A DNA stretch of 64,000 nucleotides from Halocalculus aciditolerans (lineage in GTDB: Archaea; Halobacteriota; Halobacteria; Halobacteriales; Halobacteriaceae). Below are positions 19,531 to 27,762 of the stretch, piece by piece (position 1 is the stretch's first letter; every line of letters begins with the position of its first letter). Position numbers and translations under genes: made by a program. Below the pieces are notes generated by a model that worked only from the letters and a program-made list of their open reading frames with translations, was not told the origin of the DNA and searched no databases. The stretch is from positions 248,001 to 312,000 of the forward strand of contig NZ_BMPG01000002.1 of assembly GCF_014647475.1 (NCBI RefSeq), given 5' to 3'.

Positions 19531-20010
19531 CTACGCGGAGAACCGGTCGGTCTCCGCGCCGCAGGCCGCACACCGGAGGACGTACGTCTCGTCGGCGCGC
19601 TCCGACTCGCGGTCGGTCACCGCGCCGCAGTGCGGGCATTCCTCTTCGATTATCGCGTCGTCGCGGTCTTTCGGCGCGCCGACGGCGACGAACCGACACG
19701 CCGCCTGTTCCGATTCGTCGACGAACGCCTCGTTGAGCGCGTCCGCGGGGACGAAGAACGCCTCGCCCTCCTCGACGGCGTACTCGCCGTCCGGCGTGGC
19801 CACCGTGAGCGACCCGGAGAGGACGAAGAAGAGCTCCTCGTGGTCGGGGTGGCGGTGGCGGCCCCACGGCACGCGCTCGCCGGGCGCGGCCTCGTAGACG
19901 TTGAAACCGAACGCGCTCGCGCCGACCGCTTCGTCGACTTCCCTCTTCGCCGTCGTCGGGTTCGGCGCGTTCGGGAGCGACCAGACGTCGACCTTCTCGT
20001 AGCCAGCCAT
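19531..20010 (-). CDS. Cupin protein with C-terminal zinc ribbon
   Basis: A 159-residue protein. The cupin barrel spans about residues 25-110, with motif 1 GRHRHPDHEELFFVLSG (two His, one Glu metal ligands) and motif 2 in YAVEEGEAFFVPADAL. The last ~35 residues form a zinc ribbon, EECPHCGAV...LRCAACGAE. Cupins with a ribbon can be metal-dependent isomerases, oxygenases or binding proteins; no substrate can be named. ATG at 20010 fits the family N-terminus; longer frames upstream are Arg-rich shadow sequence. Confidence 0.85.
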   Translation of the reverse strand: MAGYEKVDVWSLPNAPNPTTAKREVDEAVGASAFGFNVYEAAPGERVPWGRHRHPDHEELFFVLSGSLTVATPDGEYAVEEGEAFFVPADALNEAFVDESEQAACRFVAVGAPKDRDDAIIEEECPHCGAVTDRESERADETYVLRCAACGAETDRFSA

Positions 20011-20154
20011 ACCCGCCTTTCTCCCCCAGCCCTCCTGAATGGTGCGGCGATGCAGCGGAGAGTGCGATACGAGCGCGCGGCACGGGCGCGAGGCGAACGC
20101 GGCACGCCCCGCGGCGGGCGGTGGTTTTTGGTCGTCCGGGCCCTGAGTGAGCGT

Positions 20155-20814
20155 ATGTCGTTCAAGCAGTCGGGGTCCGGCGACCTCACCATCATCGACG
20201 AGTTCGACGGCGGGTTCGGCTGGCTCGCGTACCCGGAGGAGGAGATGCAGCGCGCGAGTCACGCCCTCCACACCGACGCGGGGACGTTCCTCGTCGACCC
20301 GCTCGACGCCGACGGCCTCGACGACGAACTCGACGCGCGCGACGCCGACGTCGCGGGTATCGTCGTCCTCCTCGACCGCCACGAACGCGACGCGAAAGCG
20401 CTCGCCGACCGATACAGCGTCCCCATCTTCGCGCCCGACGGCATCACGCGGGACTTCGGGACGCGCGCCCGCCCGTTCACCGGCACGCTCCCCGGGACGG
20501 AGTACGACGTCGTCGACGTCCTCGACTGGCCGGGCTGGTACGAGGCCGCGCTCGACGACGGCGAGACGCTCGTCGTCCCCGAGAGCCTCGGCACCGCGGA
20601 CTTCTTCCGCGCACCCACCGAGCGCCTCGGCGTCCACCCGATGGTCCGCATCGCCCCGCCGAAATCACTCCTCGACTGCCGCCCCGACCGCCTCCTCGTC
20701 GGCCACGGCGACGGCATCGTGGACGGCGCGACCGGCGCGATTCGAACCGCTATCGGCGGCGCGCGCTCGAACGCCCCGAGCGCGTGGCTGAAAGCCCTCC
20801 GATCGGCCCTTTAG
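20155..20814 (+). CDS. Uncharacterised protein, possibly MBL-fold-derived
   Basis: A 219-residue soluble acidic protein. Short beta strands and small loops (GTFLVDPLDADGLDDEL, VAGIVVLLDRHERDAKALAD, VPIFAPDG, TLVVPESLGTADFF, and late RLLVGHGDGIVDG) recall a metallo-beta-lactamase fold. The full HxHxDH motif is not present, only HERDA, so metal catalysis is doubtful. The stop overlaps the aglJ stop region by 4 nt in convergent orientation. Its role is unknown. Confidence 0.7.
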   Translation: MSFKQSGSGDLTIIDEFDGGFGWLAYPEEEMQRASHALHTDAGTFLVDPLDADGLDDELDARDADVAGIVVLLDRHERDAKALADRYSVPIFAPDGITRDFGTRARPFTGTLPGTEYDVVDVLDWPGWYEAALDDGETLVVPESLGTADFFRAPTERLGVHPMVRIAPPKSLLDCRPDRLLVGHGDGIVDGATGAIRTAIGGARSNAPSAWLKALRSAL

Positions 20815-21740
20815 TTCTCCTCTTCTTTCGCTTCGAGGCGCTCGAGCCGGCGGAGCTGCTCGCGGTGTAAGGTCACGATGAGGTCGGAGAGCACGCCGAA
20901 AATCAGCAGTTGGACGCCGAAGAGGATGCCCGCCGCGCCGAGGAGCGCGATGACCTCGTGCGAGACGCGGAGGACGAACCACTCGTAGGCGACGTACCCG
21001 CCGAGGAGGAGGCCGGCGAGCGTCGACGCGACGCCGACGCTCCCGAAGTAGAAGAGCGGGTTGTTCGTCTTCGTGAGCTGGTAGAGCGTGAGGATGATGC
21101 GCCCGCCGTCCTTCAGCGGGTGGAGGTTCGTCTCCGACTCGTCGGGTCGCGCCCGATACGTCGTCGGCACGACCTCGACGGTGTAGCCGTGGCGCGCACA
21201 CTCCACCGCCATCTCCGTCTCGATGCCGAACCCGTCCGCGGTCAGGTGGCTCTTCTCGAAGGACTCGCGGGTGAACGCCCGATACCCGGAGAGGATGTCG
21301 ACGTAGTCGTGCCCGTGGATGTAGCGGAACGCTCCGTTGATGAGGCGGTTCCCCACCTGGTTCAGCGCCGTCATCGCGTTCTCCTCCATCTCGGCCGTCC
21401 GGTCGCCGATAACGTGGTCGGCGTCGCCGGCGAGGAGCGGATCAAGGAGGCGACCCGCCTGCTCCGGCGGGTTCGTCCCGTCCGCGTCGAGGAGGAGCAC
21501 GTAGGGGTTCTCGATGGCGTCGACGCCCTCGCGGACCGCCTGTCCCTTCCCCGACCCCGACTGCACGATGACGCGCGCGCCGTGTTCCTCCGCGACCGCC
21601 ACGGTCTCGTCCGCCGACCCGCCGTCGACCACGAGGACGTCCTCGATACCCTCGTCGTGGAGGCCGTCGACGACGCTCCCGACCGTCGCCGCCTCGTTGT
21701 ACGCGGGAACGAGCGCCGTCACGTCCGCCGTGGATACCAT
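20811..21740 (-). CDS. aglJ: Dolichol-phosphate hexosyltransferase, AglJ-like
   Basis: A 309-residue GT2 enzyme. The catalytic domain has VTALVPAYNEAATVG, VVDGGSADET, the DxD-type LLLDADGTN near residue 84 and later ILSGYRAF with GFGIETEM. Two C-terminal membrane helices follow (about 230-285) and then a charged coiled tail rich in RLERLEAK. This is the layout of haloarchaeal AglJ, which adds the first sugar to dolichol phosphate in N-glycosylation of surface proteins. It fits the abundance of secreted glycoprotein candidates here. Identification as AglJ rather than another Dol-P glycosyltransferase is good but not certain. Confidence 0.8.
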   Translation of the reverse strand: MVSTADVTALVPAYNEAATVGSVVDGLHDEGIEDVLVVDGGSADETVAVAEEHGARVIVQSGSGKGQAVREGVDAIENPYVLLLDADGTNPPEQAGRLLDPLLAGDADHVIGDRTAEMEENAMTALNQVGNRLINGAFRYIHGHDYVDILSGYRAFTRESFEKSHLTADGFGIETEMAVECARHGYTVEVVPTTYRARPDESETNLHPLKDGGRIILTLYQLTKTNNPLFYFGSVGVASTLAGLLLGGYVAYEWFVLRVSHEVIALLGAAGILFGVQLLIFGVLSDLIVTLHREQLRRLERLEAKEEEN

Positions 21741-21832
21741 ACCGCTAACTCCCGGTAGCCGCGCTGAAAAAGGCTCGTATTCGCTCGACCGCGCTCTCCC
21801 GCCGTCGACGCCCCGCCCTCTCGCGGTCGCGT

Positions 21833-21958
21833 TCAGCTCTCGGCGTCGTCGCGGTCCGCACTGAGCGTCTCCCAGATCTCCGTGCAGCCAGCGCCGTCCT
21901 CGACGTCCGCGAGGTGTGCGTCGTCGCGCTCCCCAGCCCCGCCCGATTGGTTACTCAT
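21833..21958 (-). CDS. Small acidic conserved protein (41 aa)
   Basis: The frame begins at ATG 21956-21958 and ends with TGA at 21833-21835. It reads MSNQSGGAGERDDAHLADVE, then DGAGCTEIWETLSADRDD, an acidic small protein with one Cys and a Trp. The segment DGAGCTEIWE resembles small conserved haloarchaeal proteins I have seen, but I cannot name a family. A TTAA-containing box about 27 nt upstream on the minus strand (near 21985) implies leaderless transcription, and a perfect palindrome overlaps its start codon. Confidence 0.6.
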   Translation of the reverse strand: MSNQSGGAGERDDAHLADVEDGAGCTEIWETLSADRDDAES

Positions 21959-21970
21959 GTTCTGAGTAAC
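21950..21970. promoter_or_regulatory. Palindromic operator candidate over the start codon of the 41-aa gene
   Basis: GTTACTCA, 5-nt spacer, TGAGTAAC: a perfect 8-bp inverted repeat located exactly at the predicted transcription/translation start. A regulator bound here would block initiation. Which protein binds is unknown. Confidence 0.5.
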
Positions 21971-22161
21971 TACCCAGGTGCTCTTAACCCTTGCGGGCCC
22001 ACCAGCCGTCGACGAACCTCAGATACACCAAATCCACTCGCTCCCCTTCCGAAACACACCCAGCCGTCGACCCCCGGGGGGTTCAGGGACTACTGACGGT
22101 CGACGGAAACACCCAAGACAAACCCCACAGTACAAGCCCCATATGCCCCGAACCGGGCATG
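21971..22161 (+). promoter_or_regulatory. Presumed CRISPR leader
   Basis: About 190 nt between the small gene and the first repeat, without an ORF and with A- and C-rich runs (GGAAACACCCAAGACAAACC near 22110-22130). The intact repeats lie at this end and the degenerate ones at the far end, so this is the leader side. A 6-bp hairpin ATGCCC/GGGCAT (22143-22160) ends two bases before repeat 1. No clear TATA box was identified. Confidence 0.5.
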
Positions 22162-22767
22162 GTTACAGACGAACGCTTGAGCGGTTGAAGCGAGCGGGCG
22201 ATGCGGAAGATGGAGATAGACCGCGAGTTACAGACGAACGCTTGAGCGGTTGAAGCATCTCTTCGAGGCGCTCAATGGCCGCGCGGAACTCGGTTACAGA
22301 CGAACGCTTGAGCGGTTGAAGCGACGCCATCGACCGACTCGTCGAGGCCGCCGACGGTTACAGACGAACGCTTGAGCGGTTGAAGCGCAACCAACACAAA
22401 CCATGAGTGAAGCAGTCGCCGTTACAGACGAACGCTTGAGCGGTTGAAGCGACAGCGACGTCATGGTCAACTGGTACCGCGTCCTCGTTACAGACGAACG
22501 CTTGAGCGGTTGAAGCGACAGCGACGTCATGGTCAACTGGTACCGCGTCCTCGTTACAGACGAACGCTTGAGCGGTTGAAGCGCCGTCGTGGCCCCGAAG
22601 CTCGCCGAGGACCGGGAGTTACAGACGAACGCTTGAGCGGTTGAAGCCACGGCCTGCTGAAGGAGGTCCCGAAGTCGGCGCGTTACAGATGAACGCTTGA
22701 GCGGTTGAAGATGGATGCGGAAGTCCGGGTTCTTCCAGGGCTCGATGGGTTACAGACGAACGCTTGA
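22162..22767 (+). CRISPR. CRISPR array: 9 full 30-bp repeats plus a truncated terminal repeat, 9 spacers
   Basis: The repeat begins GTTACAGACGAACGC and ends GAGCGGTTGAAGC, close to the haloarchaeal type I-B repeat pattern that also ends in TTGAAGC. Repeats start at 22162, 22227, 22293, 22357, 22421, 22487, 22553, 22618 and 22682; spacers are 34-37 bp. Repeat 9 has two changes (one internal, one at the last base). Repeat 10 (22749-22767) keeps only its first 19 bases, marking the trailer end on the right. Spacers 5 and 6 (22451-22486 and 22517-22552) are identical. No cas gene lies in the window, so Cas proteins would have to come from elsewhere. Confidence 0.97.
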
Positions 22768-22869
22768 TGAGGGTGAGCCAATTTCGCATCTCTGTATCGC
22801 GTAGGGTCGGTGCCAGTTTCGGGGGGCGGCGGTGCGGTCTCGTTCGTTTCGCTCGGCGTGTGGGCGGAA

Positions 22870-22876
22870 GGTTTTA
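22870..22876 (+). promoter_or_regulatory. TATA box of the pilB operon
   Basis: GTTTTATT about 30 nt before the ATG at 22903, giving a leaderless pilB mRNA. Confidence 0.6.
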
Positions 22877-22902
22877 TTCCACTTCGACGTGAACTGGGGT
22901 CC

Positions 22903-25461
22903 ATGTCTACGGACGGGGCCGATGGTGGTGCGTCCCAGTCGCTGGAGGGCGAGGACGTGGAGCCGGCGGTCGTGAAGGGTGAGTATTCGTGGGAGGATTT
23001 CAAGGCGGAGTATTATTACGACGAGGAGGGTGAGCCGCCGACGGACGACGAGGGGGAGGTGGTGCCGTTCGAGCCGGCGGAGTATCTCGGGTTCGAGCCG
23101 TCGGCGCTGCCGGGGTTGTTGTCGGGCGGGGATGATGGAGCGGAGGCGTTGGATGGGGTGGTGGACGAGCGGACGCTGGATGTGGATCCGGAGATCGACG
23201 AGGACGCGTTCTTCTCGGAGGTGGACGGGCGGACGACGATTGCGAATCGGTACGATTTGGAGAAGGCGGTCGGGATGGAGGAGAAGAAGTATTTCGAGGA
23301 GATCGAGCGGTACTGGGTGAATAAGCCGTACGCGTTCGTGGTGTTGTTCCATTCGACGCGGGGGAACGAGAAGAAGTACTATCTCGTGGAGCCGTATCGG
23401 AACGAGCTCGAGCGGGAGCTCGAGGAGTTCTTGACGGAGAAGCTGCGGGCGTCGATTAAGTACGCGAGCGAGGACGTCGCGGCGGAGGGGTCGGAGGCGG
23501 AGCGGCGGTCGGTTATCGAGGAGGAGACGCGGAACCTCCTGAATCGGTACGACCTCTACTCGGGGCCGGTGGAGGGGAGTCGGTCGTTCGTGTCGGAGTT
23601 GAAGTCGCTCGTGGGGATGCTCGATGCGGAGGAGGACGTGGAGGAGGGCGTCGAGGAGATCGAGGGGATTGCGGCGCGGCCGGAGCCGGTGGTGTTGGCG
23701 GAGGACTCGAAGACGCTGACGCAGTACCAGGTGGAGAAGCTGCTCTACGAGTTGAATCGGGACTTCATCGGGTACGAGCGCATCGACGGCATCAAACACG
23801 ACATCAACGTCGAGGACATCTCCTGCGACGGCTACAACAGCCCGGTGTTCGTCTACCACACGGACTACGAGCAGATCATCTCGAACGTGGTGCACGGGGA
23901 AGGCCAGTTGGACGATTTCGTGGTGAAGCTCGCGCAGCGCTCGGGGAAGGGCATCAGTAAGCGCCAGCCGCAGGTGGACGCGACGCTGCCGGACGGGTCG
24001 CGCGCGCAGTTGACGCTGGGGAAGGAGGTGTCCGACCACGGGACGAACTACACGATCCGCCAGTTCAAGGACGTCCCCTTCACGCCCGTCGACCTCATCA
24101 ACTGGAAGACGTTCAGCCTGAACGAGATGGCGTTCCTCTGGTTGGCCATCGAGAACAACAAGAGCCTGATCTTCGCGGGCGGGACGGCGTCGGGGAAGAC
24201 GACGTCGCTGAACGCGGTCTCGCTCTTCATTCCGAGTAACGCGAAGATCGTGAGTATCGAGGACACGCGGGAGGTCGAGTTGCCGCAGCGGAACTGGATT
24301 GCGAGCGTGACGCGGCCGTCGTTCGGCGAGGACGAGAAGGGCGACATCGACGAGTTCGACCTGCTGGAGGCCGCGCTCCGCCAGCGGCCGGACTACATCG
24401 TGATGGGCGAGGTGCGCGGGGAGGAGGGCCGGACGCTCTTCCAGGTGATGAGCACGGGGCATACGACGTACACGACGTTCCACGCGGACAACGTGAGCGA
24501 GGTGCTGAAGCGGTTCACGACCGCGCCGATCAACGTCTCGAAGACGCTCTTCACGGCGCTCGACCTCGTCTCCATTCAGTCGTCAACGCGCGTGCGGGGG
24601 AACAAGGTCCGGCGGAACCGGGCGCTGACGGAGATCAACGCGTACGACGCGGAGAACGACGAGATCAACGTCGGCGACGTCTTCCAGTGGGAGCCGGAGC
24701 GCGACGAGTTCCGGCAGATCGCGGACTCGAACACGCTGGAGGAGATTCGGTTCGACCGCGGGTGGACGCACGCTGAACTGGAGCGGGAGATCTTCGAGCG
24801 CCGCGTGGTGCTCGCCTACCTCATCCGGAACGGGCTGAACGAGTACACGCAGGTCGCGGCGACGCTGCAGGCGTACATCGCGGATTCGGATACGATTCTG
24901 ACGCTCATCGCGCGCGACGAACTGGAGGACTCCTTGCAGGACCTCCGCGCGATGGAGAGCGTGCTCATCGACGTCGATCCGGAGAAGGAGGAGATGGTGC
25001 CGCGGCCCGACCCCGTCGAGGAGGTCTACGAGGAAGCCGGGGAAATCCTCGAGGAGGCGGACGACGACCTCCTCGCGGAGTACCGCGGCGAGGACGCGCC
25101 CGAAATCTCGTTCGCGATCGGCGCGACCGAGGAGCGCGACGTCGTCGTGGACGAACACGATCCGGACAGCGACCTCCGTCCCGAACCCAGCGACGAGGAC
25201 GACACGACGCCCGAGTCGGGCGAGGACGGCGCGACGCTCGAATCCGACGACGATGTCGGGACACCGGAAGCCGATGAGGACGCGGCGTTCGGTACTGGGG
25301 CGGATTCCGTGGAGGATTCGACGGGGGGCGTCGAGGGAGACGAGGCGGAGTCGGGGGATGCGGGCGCGTCGGAGGCGGACGAAGGCGGGTTCGTCGTCGA
25401 GGACGCGGACGGTGAGTCGGGCGAGTCGAGTCAGGGCGGGACTGACGGGGAGGAGGAATGA
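22903..25461 (+). CDS. pilB: Type IV pilus assembly ATPase PilB (VirB11/GspE family)
   Basis: An 852-residue secretion ATPase. An acidic N-terminal domain is followed by the archaeal PilB core, with Walker A GGTASGKTT near residue 427, the Asp box around IEDTREVELPQRN, Walker B DYIVMGEVRGEEG near 497 and the His box MSTGHTTYTTFHADN. It powers pilus assembly at the cytoplasmic membrane with PilC. The last ~120 residues are a low-complexity acidic tail (Asp/Glu/Ser/Gly), longer than the core family needs. The ATG at 22903 lies 30 nt after a TATA box. The stop overlaps the pilC start (ATGA). Its likely counterpart in Haloferax is PilB3. Confidence 0.93.
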   Translation: MSTDGADGGASQSLEGEDVEPAVVKGEYSWEDFKAEYYYDEEGEPPTDDEGEVVPFEPAEYLGFEPSALPGLLSGGDDGAEALDGVVDERTLDVDPEIDEDAFFSEVDGRTTIANRYDLEKAVGMEEKKYFEEIERYWVNKPYAFVVLFHSTRGNEKKYYLVEPYRNELERELEEFLTEKLRASIKYASEDVAAEGSEAERRSVIEEETRNLLNRYDLYSGPVEGSRSFVSELKSLVGMLDAEEDVEEGVEEIEGIAARPEPVVLAEDSKTLTQYQVEKLLYELNRDFIGYERIDGIKHDINVEDISCDGYNSPVFVYHTDYEQIISNVVHGEGQLDDFVVKLAQRSGKGISKRQPQVDATLPDGSRAQLTLGKEVSDHGTNYTIRQFKDVPFTPVDLINWKTFSLNEMAFLWLAIENNKSLIFAGGTASGKTTSLNAVSLFIPSNAKIVSIEDTREVELPQRNWIASVTRPSFGEDEKGDIDEFDLLEAALRQRPDYIVMGEVRGEEGRTLFQVMSTGHTTYTTFHADNVSEVLKRFTTAPINVSKTLFTALDLVSIQSSTRVRGNKVRRNRALTEINAYDAENDEINVGDVFQWEPERDEFRQIADSNTLEEIRFDRGWTHAELEREIFERRVVLAYLIRNGLNEYTQVAATLQAYIADSDTILTLIARDELEDSLQDLRAMESVLIDVDPEKEEMVPRPDPVEEVYEEAGEILEEADDDLLAEYRGEDAPEISFAIGATEERDVVVDEHDPDSDLRPEPSDEDDTTPESGEDGATLESDDDVGTPEADEDAAFGTGADSVEDSTGGVEGDEAESGDAGASEADEGGFVVEDADGESGESSQGGTDGEEE

Positions 25462-27479
25462 GCGCGGAGGGGTCGTTCGGGTCGAATGACCTGCTCGGGG
25501 ATACGTTCTACCCGGTCTTCCAGTGGGTGTTCGGGGAGCGGAGCGACTTCGTGGCGGACGTCGAGACGAAGCTGTCGGAGGCGCGGATGGACGACACGGT
25601 CGAGATGTATCTCTCGCGCGCCATCGGCGTCGGCGTGCTCGTCGGCCTCCTCCTGTGGTTCATCGGTATCTTCCTCGGCTGGCTGCTCTTCGTGACGGGG
25701 ATTGTGAACACGGAGAACCTCATCGGCCTCCCGATTCCGAGCGAAACCGTGTTGAGCGCCATCGAGGCGATCAAGGTGCCGGCGCTCGTCCTCGTCACCG
25801 GCTTGTTCTTCGGGAGTCTCGGGTTCGCGCTCGGGTTCGGGTCGCTCGTCGCGGTCCCGTACTCGAAGTCGAGCTCGCGGAAGCGCGAGATAAACATGCT
25901 CCTGCCGGACGCCGTCTCCTTCATGTACGCGCTCTCCATCGGCGGCCTGAACCAGCTCGAAATCATCGAGGCCGTCGCGAGAGCCGACGACACCTACGGC
26001 GAGGTCGCGATGGAGTTCCGGACCGTCGAACAGGAGACCACGTACTTCGACACGGACTACCGGACGGCCCTGCGGAAGCGCTCGATGGAGACGCCGAGCG
26101 ACGAGCTCGGCCAGTTCCTCACCGACATGCTCTCCATCATCAACTCCGGCGGGGACATGACGGACTTCCTCTCCGATAAGAAGGACAAACACATGCGGAC
26201 GGCGAAGCAGCAACAGGAGCTGACGCTCGACACGCTCGAACTCTTCGGGGAGATGTACATGACGCTCTCGCTCTTCCCGCTCCTCCTCATCATCATCCTC
26301 GTCATCATGAGCATGCTCGGGCAGGGCCAAGACTTCCTGCTCTTCGGGACGGTCTACGTCCTCATTCCCATCGTCGGCGTCGGCTTCCTCGTCCTCGTCT
26401 CGACGGTGAAGGAGGACGAGCCCGGCGACGGCTACCTCAGCGTCGAGGGCGAGGAACCGGGGAGCAAGGAGCCGGGTCTCCGCCACCTCGGTCTCATCGA
26501 GCAGTACGTCGGCGACTACGAGGTGTTCGACCGCGTGAAGAGCCGGGAGGGCACGTACACCATCCTCACGATCGCTCGGCATCCGGGCGATTTCCTGCGT
26601 CGGAACCCGTCGTACACGCTCGCTATCACGGTGCCGCTGGCGTTCGTCGCGCTCGGCTACGGCGTCGCGTCCGGGGCCGCGCCGACGACCTATCAGGGGA
26701 TGCTCGCGAACCCCATCGGCGGGACGTTCGTCTGGGTCTACCTCCCGCTCTACCTCGTCTTCATCCCGCTCACGGCGTTCCGCGAGTGGAACGTCCGGTC
26801 GCGACGCCGCATCACGAACAAGCTCTCCGACAACCTCCGGAAGCTCTCCAGCGCGAACGACACCGGTCTCACGCTCCTCGAGTCCATCAACACCGTCGCG
26901 GACACGAGCCCCGGGAAGCTCGGCGAGGAGTTCGAGATCATGTTCGCGAAAGTGAACTACGGGACGAGCCTGCGGGAGGCGCTCGTCGAGTTCAACAACA
27001 AGTACCACATCCCGCGGCTCGCACGCACAGTGAAACTCATCTCGAAGGCGCAGGAGGCGTCGAGTCAGATTTCCGCCGTCCTCACCACCGCGGCGCAGGC
27101 CTCCGAGAACCAAGACGACATCGAGCGCGAGCGCAAGAGCCGCTCGCGGATGCAGGTCGTCATCATCATCATGACTTACATCACGCTCCTCGCGGTCATG
27201 GCCATCCTGAAGGTGAAGTTCCTCGACGTGATGGCGAGCCTCGTCTCCCAGTCGGGCGGTGGCGGACTCGGCGGCGGGGGCGGCGCGGGCGGCGGCATGA
27301 GCTTCGGCGGGAACATCAACGTCGACCAGCTCAACATGCTGTTCTTCCACGCCGTCACCATCCAGGGCGTCCTCGCCGGCTTCATCGCCGGCTACATCCG
27401 CGACGCCGACATCCTCTCCGGCGTCAAGTTCGCCGTCATCCTCCCCACCATCGCCCTCGTCGTCTTCGCCTTCATCTAA
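25458..27479 (+). CDS. pilC: Type IV pilus assembly membrane protein PilC (two T2SSF domains)
   Basis: A 673-residue polytopic protein with two T2SSF domains, one around residues 150-285 (KREINMLLPDAVSFMYALS...) and one around 440-570 (RRRITNKLSDNLRKLSSAN...). Helices separate them and a Gly-rich linker near 600 (SQSGGGGLGGGGGAGGGMSF) precedes the final helices. It forms the platform on which PilB acts. It overlaps pilB by 4 nt, a translationally coupled pair conserved in haloarchaea. Confidence 0.92.
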   Translation: MSAEGSFGSNDLLGDTFYPVFQWVFGERSDFVADVETKLSEARMDDTVEMYLSRAIGVGVLVGLLLWFIGIFLGWLLFVTGIVNTENLIGLPIPSETVLSAIEAIKVPALVLVTGLFFGSLGFALGFGSLVAVPYSKSSSRKREINMLLPDAVSFMYALSIGGLNQLEIIEAVARADDTYGEVAMEFRTVEQETTYFDTDYRTALRKRSMETPSDELGQFLTDMLSIINSGGDMTDFLSDKKDKHMRTAKQQQELTLDTLELFGEMYMTLSLFPLLLIIILVIMSMLGQGQDFLLFGTVYVLIPIVGVGFLVLVSTVKEDEPGDGYLSVEGEEPGSKEPGLRHLGLIEQYVGDYEVFDRVKSREGTYTILTIARHPGDFLRRNPSYTLAITVPLAFVALGYGVASGAAPTTYQGMLANPIGGTFVWVYLPLYLVFIPLTAFREWNVRSRRRITNKLSDNLRKLSSANDTGLTLLESINTVADTSPGKLGEEFEIMFAKVNYGTSLREALVEFNNKYHIPRLARTVKLISKAQEASSQISAVLTTAAQASENQDDIERERKSRSRMQVVIIIMTYITLLAVMAILKVKFLDVMASLVSQSGGGGLGGGGGAGGGMSFGGNINVDQLNMLFFHAVTIQGVLAGFIAGYIRDADILSGVKFAVILPTIALVVFAFI

Positions 27480-27762
27480 CACGCGCTCTTCTCCCGGCGT
27501 CCCTCGCCGTCGACGCCCACCGACGACGGCCCGAACCACGCCGAACGCATGTCTCCCCCCGCTGCTCGCTGGTCTCGCTACTCTCTATCCGCTCCTCTCT
27601 GCTCCTTCTTCCACACCGCCGCCGTCGACGACAGACGAAGAGAGACGGAGGGCAGGCGAGAACACACAGACGAGGGCGACGGCAGAGGTAAGCGAGCGAC
27701 GAGGGAACGGGAGGAACGGATACAGTCGGCGAAGGGCCCGAGAGAGCGGGCGGAACGTTCGG

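Noticed and set aside
22294-22650. Open frames inside the CRISPR array
   Set aside because: They translate the repeat in a loop and have no independent existence.
22750-24483. 577-codon minus-strand frame over pilB and the CRISPR end
   Set aside because: Leu/Arg/His-rich shadow of pilB and of repeat DNA; no motif.
25431-27539. 702-codon open frame on the minus strand across pilC
   Set aside because: A composition shadow of the high-G+C pilC gene: Arg/Glu/Asp/His-rich, no domain, while the opposite strand encodes a clear T2SSF protein.
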